NCBI RefSeq assembly: GCF_030064125.1
Contig: NZ_CP125957.1
Span: 6,103,001 to 6,167,000, forward strand
DNA from: Pseudomonas sp. G2-4
GTDB lineage: Bacteria; Pseudomonadota; Gammaproteobacteria; Pseudomonadales; Pseudomonadaceae
Length of the DNA stretch: 64,000 bases
Direction: 5' to 3'
Part shown: positions 52,082 through 61,137 of the stretch, piece after piece
Layout of the letters: each line of letters opens with the position of its first letter
How positions within the stretch are numbered: position 1 is the stretch's first letter
Notes under the pieces: model-generated
Told to the model about the DNA's origin: nothing
Databases searched by the model: none
Seen by the model: only the letters and a program-made list of their open reading frames with translations
Made by a program: the position numbers and the translations under genes

Positions 52082-52936
52082 TCAAGCCGCAATCGACACC
52101 TTGAGCTTGTTCATCGCGCTTTTCTCAAGCTGGCGAATCCGCTCGGCCGATACGTTGTACTTCTGCGCCAGGTCATGCAGCGTGGCTTTTTCCTCGGCCA
52201 GCCAGCGCTGGTAAAGGATGTCACGACTGCGCTCGTCCAGCACTTCCAAGGCTTCGTGCAGGTTGGTGTTGGAGTTGTCGCTCCAATCGGCGTCTTCCAG
52301 TTGACGCGCCGGGTCGTACCGGTGGTCTTCCAGGTAGTTGGCCGGCGATTGGAAAGCGCTGTCGTCGTCCGCTTCGGCGGCCGGGTCGAAGGCCATGTCA
52401 TGGCCGGTCAGGCGGCTTTCCATCTCGCGCACTTCCCGAGGTTCTACGCCCAGGCTTTCAGCCACGCGATGGACTTCTTCGTTGTTCAGCCAGGCCAGGC
52501 GCTTTTTCTGGCTGCGCAGGTTGAAGAACAGCTTGCGCTGGGCCTTGGTTGTCGCGACTTTCACGATGCGCCAGTTACGCAGGATGAATTCGTGGATTTC
52601 CGCCTTGATCCAGTGCACGGCAAACGACACCAGGCGCACACCCATTTCCGGGTTGAAACGCTTGACCGCCTTCATCAGGCCAACGTTGCCTTCCTGGATC
52701 AGGTCGGCCTGGGCCAGCCCGTAGCCGGAATAGCTGCGGGCGATATGTACGACAAAACGCAGGTGGGCGAGCACCATCTGCCGAGCCGCCTCCAGATCCT
52801 GCTCATAATAGAGACTCTCGGCCAGTTCACGCTCCTGCTCGGGCGTCAGCAATGGAATGCTGTTCACCGTGTGCACATAGGCCTCCAGGTTCGCACCCGG
52901 GACCAGAGCATAAGCAGGTTGCAAAGAAGTGGTCAT
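52082..52936 (-). CDS. rpoH: RNA polymerase sigma-32 factor RpoH
   Basis: The 284-residue sigma factor has region 1.2-2 ([62 protein letters not shown]), the RpoH box [15 protein letters not shown], and region 4 ([35 protein letters not shown]). It directs heat-shock transcription. ATG 52936 has GGAGG nine bases upstream, a long spacing filled by TTTTTTCGT. It lies 112 bases downstream of ftsX, on the same strand, the order conserved in proteobacteria, and most likely has promoters of its own. Confidence 0.96.
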   Translation of the reverse strand: MTTSLQPAYALVPGANLEAYVHTVNSIPLLTPEQERELAESLYYEQDLEAARQMVLAHLRFVVHIARSYSGYGLAQADLIQEGNVGLMKAVKRFNPEMGVRLVSFAVHWIKAEIHEFILRNWRIVKVATTKAQRKLFFNLRSQKKRLAWLNNEEVHRVAESLGVEPREVREMESRLTGHDMAFDPAAEADDDSAFQSPANYLEDHRYDPARQLEDADWSDNSNTNLHEALEVLDERSRDILYQRWLAEEKATLHDLAQKYNVSAERIRQLEKSAMNKLKVSIAA

Positions 52937-53048
52937 ACGAAAAAACCTCCGACTCACATAACTCGTGCAGTTCAGCACTGCGAAAATTGACCGGGAACCG
53001 TAGGACAAGGTCCCACAAAAACCGAAAGGTCAATACACGCAAAAAACC

Positions 53049-54071
53049 CTATTTTGGCGCAAGCTCACGCAAGTGGCGTGCTACCGCAATCCAGGCACCG
53101 ATATAACCCAACAGCACCGCGCCAAGCAAGAGCGACAGACCGTCGGCGGCCGGTACTCCGGCCAGCGCAAAATCACTGCCATACAAACCGGCCAGCCCCA
53201 CGACCGCGTCGTTCAGCCAATCCAGGCCGAACGCCAATACACCCCAGGACAGAATCCCGGCACCGAAGCCATACAGCGCCCCCATATAAAGGAAGGGCCT
53301 GCGTACATAACTGTCCGTGCCGCCGACGAGTTTAATCACTTCTATCTCGGTGCGGCGGTTTTCAATATGAAGACGAATGGTATTGCCTATCACCAAAAGT
53401 AATGCAGACACCAGAAGCACCGTCAGGCCGAAGACAAACCGGTCACCGAGCTTGAGTATCGCCGCCAGACGCTCGACCCAGACTAGATCAAGTTGTGCCT
53501 GTTGTACCTTCGGCAATTCGGAAAGTCTTTGTCTTAATGCTTCAAGGGTCGGCTTGTCGACTTCATTCGGCGTCACCAGCACTACGCCTGGCAGCGGGTT
53601 GTCCGGCAGTTCCTTGAGGGCTTCGCCCAGGCCGGACTGCTGCTGGAACTCTTCCAGCGCTTGCTCGCGGCTGATGTATTCGGCATCGGCCACGCCCGGC
53701 ATGGCTTTGATCTGCTCGCGCAGCGCCTGGCCTTCGGTCGGGGTCGCCTCCAGTTGCAGGTACAGTGAAATCTGCGCCGCACGCTGCCAGGAACCACCCA
53801 GGCGCTCCACATTGCTTAGCAGTAATGACAGACCCATGGGCAAACTCAGGGCCACCGCCATCACCATGCAGGTAAAGAAACTGCCGATGGGTTGCTTGCC
53901 CAGGCGCCGCAGGCTGTCCAGCAGGCTGGCGCGATGGCTTTCGATCCAGGCGCGCAACAGCGTGGCGAAGTCCGGACCGTCGTCATCGTCGCGCTTTTTC
54001 TTTTGCGGCTGCGGGTCGGAGGCTTTCGGGGCCACCCGTTCGGCCACTTTCGGGCTGCGAGTCGCACTCAT
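53049..54071 (-). CDS. ftsX: Cell division protein FtsX
   Basis: The 340-residue protein has a charged cytoplasmic N-terminus (QPQKKKRDDDD), four membrane helices (about 65-85, 215-235, 265-285, 310-330) and a large periplasmic loop between the first two with AQISLYLQLEATPTEGQAL and GVADAEYISREQALEEF. FtsX with FtsE forms a complex that activates septal amidases through EnvC-type proteins. Its start overlaps the ftsE stop by four bases. It ends the ftsY-ftsE-ftsX operon. Confidence 0.95.
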   Translation of the reverse strand: MSATRSPKVAERVAPKASDPQPQKKKRDDDDGPDFATLLRAWIESHRASLLDSLRRLGKQPIGSFFTCMVMAVALSLPMGLSLLLSNVERLGGSWQRAAQISLYLQLEATPTEGQALREQIKAMPGVADAEYISREQALEEFQQQSGLGEALKELPDNPLPGVVLVTPNEVDKPTLEALRQRLSELPKVQQAQLDLVWVERLAAILKLGDRFVFGLTVLLVSALLLVIGNTIRLHIENRRTEIEVIKLVGGTDSYVRRPFLYMGALYGFGAGILSWGVLAFGLDWLNDAVVGLAGLYGSDFALAGVPAADGLSLLLGAVLLGYIGAWIAVARHLRELAPK

Positions 54072-54739
54072 ACGCCGGCCTCCCCGTCACCGATCAATCG
54101 ACCGCGTTGCAAGGTGAGCATGCGGTGACGCATGCGCGCGATCAGCGCCAGGTCGTGACTGGCGATCAGCACACTGGTGCCCAGACGATTGATGTCTTCG
54201 AACACGCCCATGATTTCCGCCGCCAGACGCGGGTCGAGGTTACCGGTGGGTTCGTCCGCCAGCAGCAAGGCCGGGCGGTGGACGATGGCGCGGGCGATGC
54301 CGACGCGCTGTTGCTGGCCGGTGGACAGGTCGCCGGGGTAGAGGTCGGTCTTGTCCGACAGGGCCACACGCTCCAGGGCCGAATCCACACGCTTGACGAT
54401 CTCGGCCTTGGACAGGCCAAGGATCTGCAACGGCAACGCCACGTTATTGAACACGGTGCGATCGAACAGCAACTGGTGATTCTGGAACACCACGCCGATC
54501 TGCCGCCGCAGGTAAGGGATCTGGGCATTGCTGATGGTGCTCAGGTCCTGGCCGGCCAGCAGCAGCTTGCCGGTGGAGGGCCGCTCCATCGCCAGCAGCA
54601 GGCGCAGCAAGGTGCTTTTGCCGGCGCCGGAATGGCCGGTGACAAACAGAAACTCGCCGCGACGGACCCGAAAGCTCAGCTCATGCAAGCCGACGTGACC
54701 GTTCGGATAGCGTTTACCGACCTGTTCGAAACGAATCAT
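54068..54739 (-). CDS. ftsE: Cell division ATP-binding protein FtsE
   Basis: The 223-residue ABC-type ATPase has Walker [19 protein letters not shown]-loop region VVFQNHQLL, signature [15 protein letters not shown], Walker [13 protein letters not shown] and the switch His in IASHDLALI. With FtsX it powers control of cell-wall hydrolysis at the septum. It overlaps ftsY and ftsX by four bases each, so the three are translated as one unit. Confidence 0.96.
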   Translation of the reverse strand: MIRFEQVGKRYPNGHVGLHELSFRVRRGEFLFVTGHSGAGKSTLLRLLLAMERPSTGKLLLAGQDLSTISNAQIPYLRRQIGVVFQNHQLLFDRTVFNNVALPLQILGLSKAEIVKRVDSALERVALSDKTDLYPGDLSTGQQQRVGIARAIVHRPALLLADEPTGNLDPRLAAEIMGVFEDINRLGTSVLIASHDLALIARMRHRMLTLQRGRLIGDGEAGV

Positions 54740-56181
54740 GAATGCTCCCGCTCGGCAAACAGTGCCTGGACAAAGGGCTCGGCTTCAAAGGTGCGCAAAT
54801 CGTCGATGCCTTCACCCACGCCGATGTAGCGAATAGGCAGGCCGAATTGCTTGGCCAGGGCGAAAATCACCCCGCCCTTGGCGGTGCCGTCGAGTTTGGT
54901 CAGGGCCAGCCCGGTCAGTTCGACGGTCTGGTTGAACTGCTTGGCCTGGTTGATGGCGTTCTGGCCGGTACCGGCGTCCAGCACCAACAGCACTTCGTGG
55001 GGGGCGTCGGCATCGAGCTTGCCAATCACCCGGCGAACCTTTTTCAGTTCTTCCATCAGGTTGTCTTTGGTGTGCAGGCGACCGGCCGTGTCGGCGATCA
55101 GCACGTCGATGCCACGGGCCTTGGCGGCCTGCACGGCGTCGAAGATCACGGAAGCGGAGTCGGCGCCGGTGTGCTGGGCGATCACCGGAATCTTGTTGCG
55201 CTCACCCCATACTTGCAGTTGTTCGACAGCGGCGGCACGGAAGGTATCACCGGCGGCCAGCATGACTTTCTTGCCATCAAGCTGCAGCTTCTTCGCCAGT
55301 TTGCCGATGGTGGTGGTCTTGCCGGCGCCGTTGACGCCCACCACCAGAATCACGAACGGCTTGTTCTGCGAAGCGATCACCAGTGGCTGTTCCACCGGTT
55401 TGAGCAGGCTGGTCAACTCGTCTTGCAGGGACTTGTACAGCGCGTCGGCATCGGTCAGCTGTTTGCGTGCGACCTTCTGGGTCAGGCTCTGGATGATCAC
55501 CGAGGTGGCCTCGACGCCGACATCGGCGGTCAGCAGGCGGGTTTCGATGTCTTCGAGCAATTCGTCATCGATGACTTTCTTGCCCAGGAACAGGCTGGCC
55601 ATGCCTTCGCCGATGCTGGCGCTGGTCTTGGACAGGCCTTGCTTGAGGCGGGCGAAGAAACCGACCTTACTCTCCTCGGCGGTACGTACGGGCTCGGCCG
55701 GAGCAACGGTTTCCAACAGCGTGGGTTCTGGTTCGGGGGCGGCTTGCGCAATCACAGGCGCAATGGCGGCGACCGGCGGTTCAATGACCGGTTCGACGAT
55801 TGGCACCTCGACAGCGTGTGTCGGAGCCGGAATCGGTGGAGAGACATGGGGTACCTGTGCGTCCTCTTCCACCAGCGCGACCGGCTCTTCCGCCACCGGC
55901 AAGGTCAGCCACGGCGTGTGCTCGGCGGGCGGGGTCAGCGGCTGCTCGACCACCTGCCCGACAGCGACCTCAGGCTCGACCGGTTGCAGCACTGGCTCGG
56001 CCATCGGCAAGACGATGGGCGCCGCTTCTTCTTCGGCCACAGTCTCGACGGCGGCGGGATCCGGCAGTGCTTCTGGCTGTTCGACGGCGGTTTCCTGCGG
56101 CTTCTTGCGCAGCCATCCGAACAGGCCTTTTTTCTCGCCAGCCGCAGCTGGGGTCTTCTTGTCGTCGTTGGAACCAAACAT
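54736..56181 (-). CDS. ftsY: Signal recognition particle receptor FtsY
   Basis: The 481-residue GTPase has a long acidic, Pro/Glu/Val-rich N-terminal A domain of about 165 residues (GLFGWLRKK, then many EPV and PVA pairs), the N domain (KVGFFARLKQGLSKTSASIG) and the G domain with GVNGAGKTTTIGKLAKKL, DTAGRLHTKDNLMEEL, TKLDGTAKGGVIFALA and the final GVGEGIDDLRTF. It docks ribosome-SRP complexes to the membrane. The A domain is low-complexity and poorly conserved. It is the first gene of the ftsYEX operon. Confidence 0.96.
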   Translation of the reverse strand: MFGSNDDKKTPAAAGEKKGLFGWLRKKPQETAVEQPEALPDPAAVETVAEEEAAPIVLPMAEPVLQPVEPEVAVGQVVEQPLTPPAEHTPWLTLPVAEEPVALVEEDAQVPHVSPPIPAPTHAVEVPIVEPVIEPPVAAIAPVIAQAAPEPEPTLLETVAPAEPVRTAEESKVGFFARLKQGLSKTSASIGEGMASLFLGKKVIDDELLEDIETRLLTADVGVEATSVIIQSLTQKVARKQLTDADALYKSLQDELTSLLKPVEQPLVIASQNKPFVILVVGVNGAGKTTTIGKLAKKLQLDGKKVMLAAGDTFRAAAVEQLQVWGERNKIPVIAQHTGADSASVIFDAVQAAKARGIDVLIADTAGRLHTKDNLMEELKKVRRVIGKLDADAPHEVLLVLDAGTGQNAINQAKQFNQTVELTGLALTKLDGTAKGGVIFALAKQFGLPIRYIGVGEGIDDLRTFEAEPFVQALFAEREHS

Positions 56182-56525
56182 GGAGGACGGCTATCTCACG
56201 GTAGCGAAGCGCCACGAGGGCGCTTCGGTAATAAATATTCGATGCTGAACAGACTGCGTTTCATCCAGCTTGTTCACGCGCAACAGATTGTCGAAATGTC
56301 CCAAGGACACCTCATCGTCGATTTTTTCGAAGGACTGGCACGGCATCATCGGCGAAAACGCAGGGATCAACGAACAAACCCAGGGTTTCTCCGGAGAACC
56401 CAAACAGCCCGGGACCGATAAAAGGCCCGATAGGCGTGGCCGCCAGTAAAACGGACCGTTATCCTAGCACCCTCTCGCCCGCCGACGCTAAGACCTAGCG
56501 GGCAGCCCAACAGGTTTAAACACGA
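56182..56525. other. Divergent intergenic region ftsY / M16 peptidase
   Basis: No convincing gene was seen. On the ftsY side GCGAAGCGCC and GGGCGCTTCG (about 56203-56228) form a strong hairpin in the ftsY leader. GGGTTTCTCCGGAGAACCC at about 56383-56401 is a near-perfect palindrome. A 70-codon minus-strand frame (56191-56403) has no family features. Confidence 0.4.
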
Positions 56526-57881
56526 ATGAATGCTCTTGCCCGCCGTGCTGCAGGCCTGCTGCTCAGCACAGTTTGTCTGCCCTTTTCAGTCCTGGCTGCC
56601 GATCCACAACCCACCCACGAATTTACCCTCGACAACGGCCTGAAGGTCGTGGTGCGCGAAGACCATCGTGCGCCCGTGGTCGTGTCCCAGGTCTGGTACA
56701 AGGTCGGCTCCAGTTACGAAACGCCGGGCCAGACCGGTTTGTCCCACGCCCTGGAACACATGATGTTCAAAGGCAGCGAGAAAGTCGGCCCCGGCGAAGC
56801 GTCGCTGATCCTGCGGGATCTTGGCGCTGAAGAAAACGCCTTCACCAGCGATGACTTCACTGCTTACTACCAGGTACTGGCCCGGGATCGCCTGGGTGTG
56901 GCCTTCGAACTGGAAGCCGACCGCATGGCCAGCCTGCGCCTGCCGCCCGAAGAGTTCAGCCGCGAGATCGAGGTGATCAAGGAGGAGCGCCGCATGCGCA
57001 CCGACGATAAGCCTATGTCCAAGGCCTACGAGCGCTTCAAGGCCATGGCGTATCCGGCCAGCGGTTATCACACACCGACCATCGGCTGGATGGCCGACCT
57101 GGACCGGATGACCGTCGAGGAGCTGCGCCACTGGTACGAATCTTGGTACACCCCGAACAACGCGACCCTGGTGGTGGTTGGCGACGTGACGCCAGACGAG
57201 GTCAAGGCCCTGGCCCAGCGTTACTTCGGCCCGATTGCCCGGCGCGACGTGCCGGTGGCGAAAATCCCCCTGGAACTGGCCGAACCCGGCGAGCGCCAGA
57301 TCACCCTGCATGTGCAGACCCAGCTGCCAAGCCTGATGCTGGCCTTTAATGTGCCCAGCATCGCGACCGCAACGGACAAAACCTCGGTCAACGCCCTGCG
57401 GCTGATCTCGGCCCTGCTGGACGGCGGCTACAGCGGCCGGATCCCGACCCAGCTGGAGCGCGGCGAAGAGCTGGTGTCCGGCGGATCGTCGAGCTACGAC
57501 GCCTACACCCGTGGCGATACGCTGTTCACTCTGTCGGCAACGCCCAACACGCAGAAAAACAAAACCCTCGCCCAGGCTGAAGCCGGTCTGTGGCGCCTGC
57601 TCGATCAGTTGAAAACCACCGCCCCGACCGCCGAAGAACTGGAGCGCGTGCGCGCCCAGGTCATCGCCGGCCTGGTGTATGAGCGCGATTCGATCACCAG
57701 CCAGGCCACCGCCATCGGTCAGTTGGAAACCGTCGGGTTGTCCTGGAAGCTGATGGACACCGAGCTCGCCGAACTGCAAAGCGTGACCCCCCAAGATATC
57801 CAGAAGGCAGCCCAGCTGTATTTCACCCGCTCGCGCCTGAGTGTTGCGCATGTCCTGCCCGAGGAGAAAGCTCATGAGTGA
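56526..57881 (+). CDS. M16 family zinc metallopeptidase, active-type member
   Basis: The 451-residue protein has a signal peptide (to about VLAADP, residue 25) and an inverzincin active site HALEH (His74, Glu77, His78), with a further Glu near residue 153 in EVIKEERRM as third metal ligand. HEFTLDNGLKVVVREDHRAP at the start and VGDVTPDEVKALAQRYFG are typical of processing-peptidase-like M16B proteins. The substrate is unknown. The next gene, overlapping by eight bases, encodes a second M16 homologue lacking the zinc motif, so a mixed dimer is likely. Confidence 0.93.
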   Translation: MNALARRAAGLLLSTVCLPFSVLAADPQPTHEFTLDNGLKVVVREDHRAPVVVSQVWYKVGSSYETPGQTGLSHALEHMMFKGSEKVGPGEASLILRDLGAEENAFTSDDFTAYYQVLARDRLGVAFELEADRMASLRLPPEEFSREIEVIKEERRMRTDDKPMSKAYERFKAMAYPASGYHTPTIGWMADLDRMTVEELRHWYESWYTPNNATLVVVGDVTPDEVKALAQRYFGPIARRDVPVAKIPLELAEPGERQITLHVQTQLPSLMLAFNVPSIATATDKTSVNALRLISALLDGGYSGRIPTQLERGEELVSGGSSSYDAYTRGDTLFTLSATPNTQKNKTLAQAEAGLWRLLDQLKTTAPTAEELERVRAQVIAGLVYERDSITSQATAIGQLETVGLSWKLMDTELAELQSVTPQDIQKAAQLYFTRSRLSVAHVLPEEKAHE

Positions 57882-59364
57882 GCGCAAATCATCGCGCCTG
57901 GTGCTGATCGGCCTGGTGTCTGTCGCACTGATCGGCGCCCTGGCCTTTTACCTGTCCCCCACCACGGGTGTCATCGCGAGCCAGGCCTTGGATAAAGCCA
58001 AGTCCGGCAACAAGCTGCAATCCCTGGCTGAACTGGACGACAAGGCCCCCAGTCGCCGCCAACTGGACGTGCAAACCTGGAAAACCGCCGACGGCACCCA
58101 GGTGCTGTTCGTCGAAGCCCGGGAATTGCCGATGTTTGACCTACGCCTGACCTTCGCCGCTGGCAGCAGTCAGGACGGCGACGCCCCCGGTCTTGCCCTG
58201 CTGACCAATGCCATGCTCAACGAAGGCGTGGCCGGCAAGGACGTCAGCGCCATTGCCGAAGGGTTTGAAAGTCTCGGCGCGGATTTCGGCAACGGCGCCT
58301 ACCGGGACATGGCCGTGGCATCGCTGCGCAGCCTGAGCGCGGTGGACAAGCGTGAGTCGGCGCTGAAGCTGTTCGCCGAAGTCGTCGGTAAACCGACCTT
58401 CCCCGCCGACTCCTTCGCCCGCATCAAGAACCAGATGCTCGCCGGTTTCGAATACCAGAAACAAAATCCCGGCAAGCTCGCAGGCCTGGAATTGATGAAG
58501 CGCCTGTACGGCGATCATCCTTATGCCCACTCCAGTGACGGCACCGCAGAAAGCATTCCACCGATCACGCTGGCCCAGGCTCAGGCTTTCCATGCCAAGG
58601 CTTATGCCGCCGGCAACGCGGTGATCGCGCTGGTGGGCGACCTGTCCCGCGCCGAAGCCGAAGCGATTGCCAGCCAGGTGTCCGCCGCATTGCCCAAGGG
58701 CCCGGCCCTGGCGCAAACCCCACCGCCGGTGGAACCGAAGGCGAGCGTCACTCACATCGAGTTTCCGTCCAAGCAGACCAACCTGATGCTCGCGCAATTG
58801 GGTATCGATCGGGACGATCCAGACTATGCCGCAGTGTCCTTGGGCAACCAGATTCTCGGCGGCAGTGGTTTCGGCACGCGGTTGATGACCGAGGTCCGGG
58901 AGAAGCGCGGCCTGACCTACGGCGTTTACTCGGGCTTTACACCGATGCAGGCCCGTGGCCCGTTCATGATCAACCTGCAAACCCGTGCCGAGATGAGCGA
59001 AGGCACGTTGAGATTGGTGCAGGAGGTGTTTGCCGACTACCTCAAGAACGGCCCCACCCAGAAAGAACTCGATGACGCCAAGCGTGAGCTGGCCGGCAGT
59101 TTCCCGCTGTCCACCGCCAGCAACGCCGATATTGTCGGCCAGCTCGGCGCGATGGGTTTCTATGACTTGCCGCTGAGCTACCTGGAGGACTTCATGCGCC
59201 AGTCCCAGGACCTGACGATCGAGCAGGTCAGGGCCGCGCTGAACAAACACCTGAACACCGATAAAATGATCATCGTCACTGCCGGCCCGACCGTGCCGCA
59301 AAAGCCGCTACCGGCCCCTACTGACAAACCTGCCGAGCAGCCGCTCGGGGTTCCGGAGCACTAA
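57874..59364 (+). CDS. M16 family peptidase homologue without zinc motif
   Basis: The 496-residue protein has an N-terminal membrane anchor or signal (LVLIGLVSVALIGALAFYL), then the M16 fold. In place of HxxEH it reads LLTNAMLNEGVAGKD, so it should be catalytically inactive. The C-terminal half keeps ILGGSGFGTRLMTEVREKRGLTYGVYSGF, the Arg/Tyr substrate-binding segment of M16B subunits. This pattern parallels the alpha and beta subunits of mitochondrial processing peptidase. It overlaps the active-type gene and ends at 59364, where rsmD begins. Confidence 0.9.
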   Translation: MSERKSSRLVLIGLVSVALIGALAFYLSPTTGVIASQALDKAKSGNKLQSLAELDDKAPSRRQLDVQTWKTADGTQVLFVEARELPMFDLRLTFAAGSSQDGDAPGLALLTNAMLNEGVAGKDVSAIAEGFESLGADFGNGAYRDMAVASLRSLSAVDKRESALKLFAEVVGKPTFPADSFARIKNQMLAGFEYQKQNPGKLAGLELMKRLYGDHPYAHSSDGTAESIPPITLAQAQAFHAKAYAAGNAVIALVGDLSRAEAEAIASQVSAALPKGPALAQTPPPVEPKASVTHIEFPSKQTNLMLAQLGIDRDDPDYAAVSLGNQILGGSGFGTRLMTEVREKRGLTYGVYSGFTPMQARGPFMINLQTRAEMSEGTLRLVQEVFADYLKNGPTQKELDDAKRELAGSFPLSTASNADIVGQLGAMGFYDLPLSYLEDFMRQSQDLTIEQVRAALNKHLNTDKMIIVTAGPTVPQKPLPAPTDKPAEQPLGVPEH

Positions 59365-59975
59365 TGGCCCGCCCATCGAATTCCAGCAAGAAACCCGTTC
59401 ACAACGGGGTGAATCAATTGCGCATCATCGGCGGCGAATGGCGCAGCCGCCGCTTGAGCTTCCCCGATGCACCCGGCCTTCGACCGACTCCGGACCGGGT
59501 GCGCGAAACCCTGTTCAACTGGCTCGCGCCTTACGTAGCGGGCGCCCGAGTGCTCGACCCGTTCGCCGGCAGCGGTGCGCTGTTTCTCGAAGCGCTGTCC
59601 CGTGGCGCGGCCATGGGCCAGGCATTGGACGCCAGTAGCCTGGCGGTCTCCAGCCTGAAAGAACACCTGGGTACCCTGCGCTGCACCGTCGGCCAAGTAC
59701 AAACGGCTGACGCGCTGCGCTACCTCGACAGCCAACCGGCGACCCCGTTTGACCTGGTGTTCCTCGACCCGCCGTTCAACCAGAATCTGCTGCCAGCGGT
59801 CTGTGCCTTGCTTGAGGAACGGCATTGGCTGGCCGAGGACGCCTGGGTCTACACTGAAAGCGAGACCGCCCCGTCCACCCTTGGCTTGCCGGGCAATTGG
59901 CGCCTGCATCGCGAGCAGAGGTCTGGACGGGTGTACTACGCGTTGTGGCAACGTCTGGCAGAGACCGTTAGCTGA
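59364..59975 (+). CDS. rsmD: 16S rRNA m2G966 methyltransferase RsmD
   Basis: The 203-residue enzyme methylates G966 of 16S rRNA. LRIIGGEWRSRRLSFP and LRPTPDRVRETLFNWL are the family N-terminal signatures, VLDPFAGSGALFLEALSRGA is the cofactor loop, and LVFLDPPFNQNLLP contains the DPPF motif of N2-guanine methyltransferases. The start overlaps the preceding stop by one base (TAATG), and rsmD often follows such M16 genes in pseudomonads. Confidence 0.95.
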   Translation: MARPSNSSKKPVHNGVNQLRIIGGEWRSRRLSFPDAPGLRPTPDRVRETLFNWLAPYVAGARVLDPFAGSGALFLEALSRGAAMGQALDASSLAVSSLKEHLGTLRCTVGQVQTADALRYLDSQPATPFDLVFLDPPFNQNLLPAVCALLEERHWLAEDAWVYTESETAPSTLGLPGNWRLHREQRSGRVYYALWQRLAETVS

Positions 59976-60003
59976 ACGGCTGACCAGTGCATCGAGAATA
60001 ATA

Positions 60004-61005
60004 ATGATGTCCGCTGCATCTGAGCGTTTCGTCCCTGCCTTGGGCCTTGGCAACCCGCACTTGCAAACCTTGTGGGGGCCACTGTGGCGCAAGACCACCC
60101 ACGTCGAACGCGAGCGCGAGCGCCTCTGGCTGGATGACGGCGATTTCCTCGACCTCGACTGGCATGGCCCCCACAGCGCCGATGCGCCACTGGTGCTGGT
60201 GCTGCACGGCCTGACGGGTTCTTCCAACTCGCCTTACGTCGCCGGCCTGCAACAAGCCCTCGGCGGCAAGGGTTGGGCCAGTGTCGCCCTGAACTGGCGC
60301 GGCTGTTCGGGCGAACCGAACCTGTTGCCCCGCAGCTATCACTCCGGCGTCAGCGAAGACCTGGCCGCCACGATCACCCACCTTCGGGCCCGACGGCCGT
60401 TGGCGCCGCTGTTTGCGGTGGGTTATTCACTGGGCGGCAACGTGCTGCTCAAGCACCTGGGGGAAACCGGCGGCGACAGCCAGTTACAGGGGGCAGTGGC
60501 GGTCTCGGTGCCGTTCCGCCTCGACCAGTGCGCCGATCGCATTGGCCAGGGATTTTCCAAGTTCTACCAGGCGCACTTCATGCGGCAAATGGTGGCCTAC
60601 GTGCGCAACAAACAACGCCAATTCCAGCATGACGGACGCCACGAAGGCCTGGCGACCCTGGCGGCGCTTGGCCCGCTGGAAAACATGCGCACCTTCTGGG
60701 ATTTCGATGGCCGTATAACGGCGCCGTTGCACGGGTTCTCGGATGCGGCGGATTACTATCGCCGCGCCTCCAGTCGCTATTTCATGGGCAGGATCACGAC
60801 ACCGACCCTGGTCATCCAGGCCGCCGACGATCCCTTCGTATTTCCGCACAGCTTGCCCGAACCCGGCGAGTTGTCCGCCTCGACCCAACTTGAGCTACAC
60901 GCCCAGGGCGGGCATGTGGGGTTTGTCGAAGGGACCTTGCGGCGTCCGGGGTATTACCTGGAGCGGCGGATTCCTACATGGTTGGCCCATCTGGCTCGTG
61001 AATGA
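60004..61005 (+). CDS. YheT family alpha/beta hydrolase
   Basis: The 333-residue protein has the oxyanion region VLHGLTGSSNSPYV, VALNWRGCSGEPN, the nucleophile elbow AVGYSLGGNVLLKHLG and the late Asp and His in ADDPFVFP and GGHVGFVEG. It resembles YheT/ABHD1-type hydrolases, probably acting on esters or lipids; the substrate is unknown. Two ATGs at 60004 and 60007 are possible; the ribosome site is weak. It lies 28 bases after rsmD and converges on the sulfurtransferase gene. Confidence 0.9.
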   Translation: MMSAASERFVPALGLGNPHLQTLWGPLWRKTTHVERERERLWLDDGDFLDLDWHGPHSADAPLVLVLHGLTGSSNSPYVAGLQQALGGKGWASVALNWRGCSGEPNLLPRSYHSGVSEDLAATITHLRARRPLAPLFAVGYSLGGNVLLKHLGETGGDSQLQGAVAVSVPFRLDQCADRIGQGFSKFYQAHFMRQMVAYVRNKQRQFQHDGRHEGLATLAALGPLENMRTFWDFDGRITAPLHGFSDAADYYRRASSRYFMGRITTPTLVIQAADDPFVFPHSLPEPGELSASTQLELHAQGGHVGFVEGTLRRPGYYLERRIPTWLAHLARE

Positions 61006-61019
61006 GCCGTGGCGTGGCT

Positions 61020-61119
61020 TTTGGTGGCGAGGGAGCTTGCTCCCGCTTGAGTGCGCAGCACTCACCGAAAGGCGGGCCGCTTCGCAGCCCAGCGGGAGCA
61101 AGCTCCCTCGCCACCAAAA
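61020..61119. repeat. REP pair, family B (YheT/sulfurtransferase junction)
   Basis: GTGGCGAGGGAGCTTGCTCCCGCT and its inverted copy enclose about 48 bases including GGGCCGCTTCGCAGCCC, at a convergent junction. Confidence 0.93.
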
Positions 61120-61137
61120 GCTCCCTTGCCAATAGCA

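Noticed and set aside
56191..56403. 70-codon minus-strand ORF upstream of ftsY
   Set aside because: It has no motif, no clear ribosome site, and overlaps a likely leader hairpin and palindrome.
377..61119. CRISPR array
   Set aside because: The recurring repeats are dispersed palindromic pairs of variable spacing, not direct repeats with regular spacers, and no cas genes are present.
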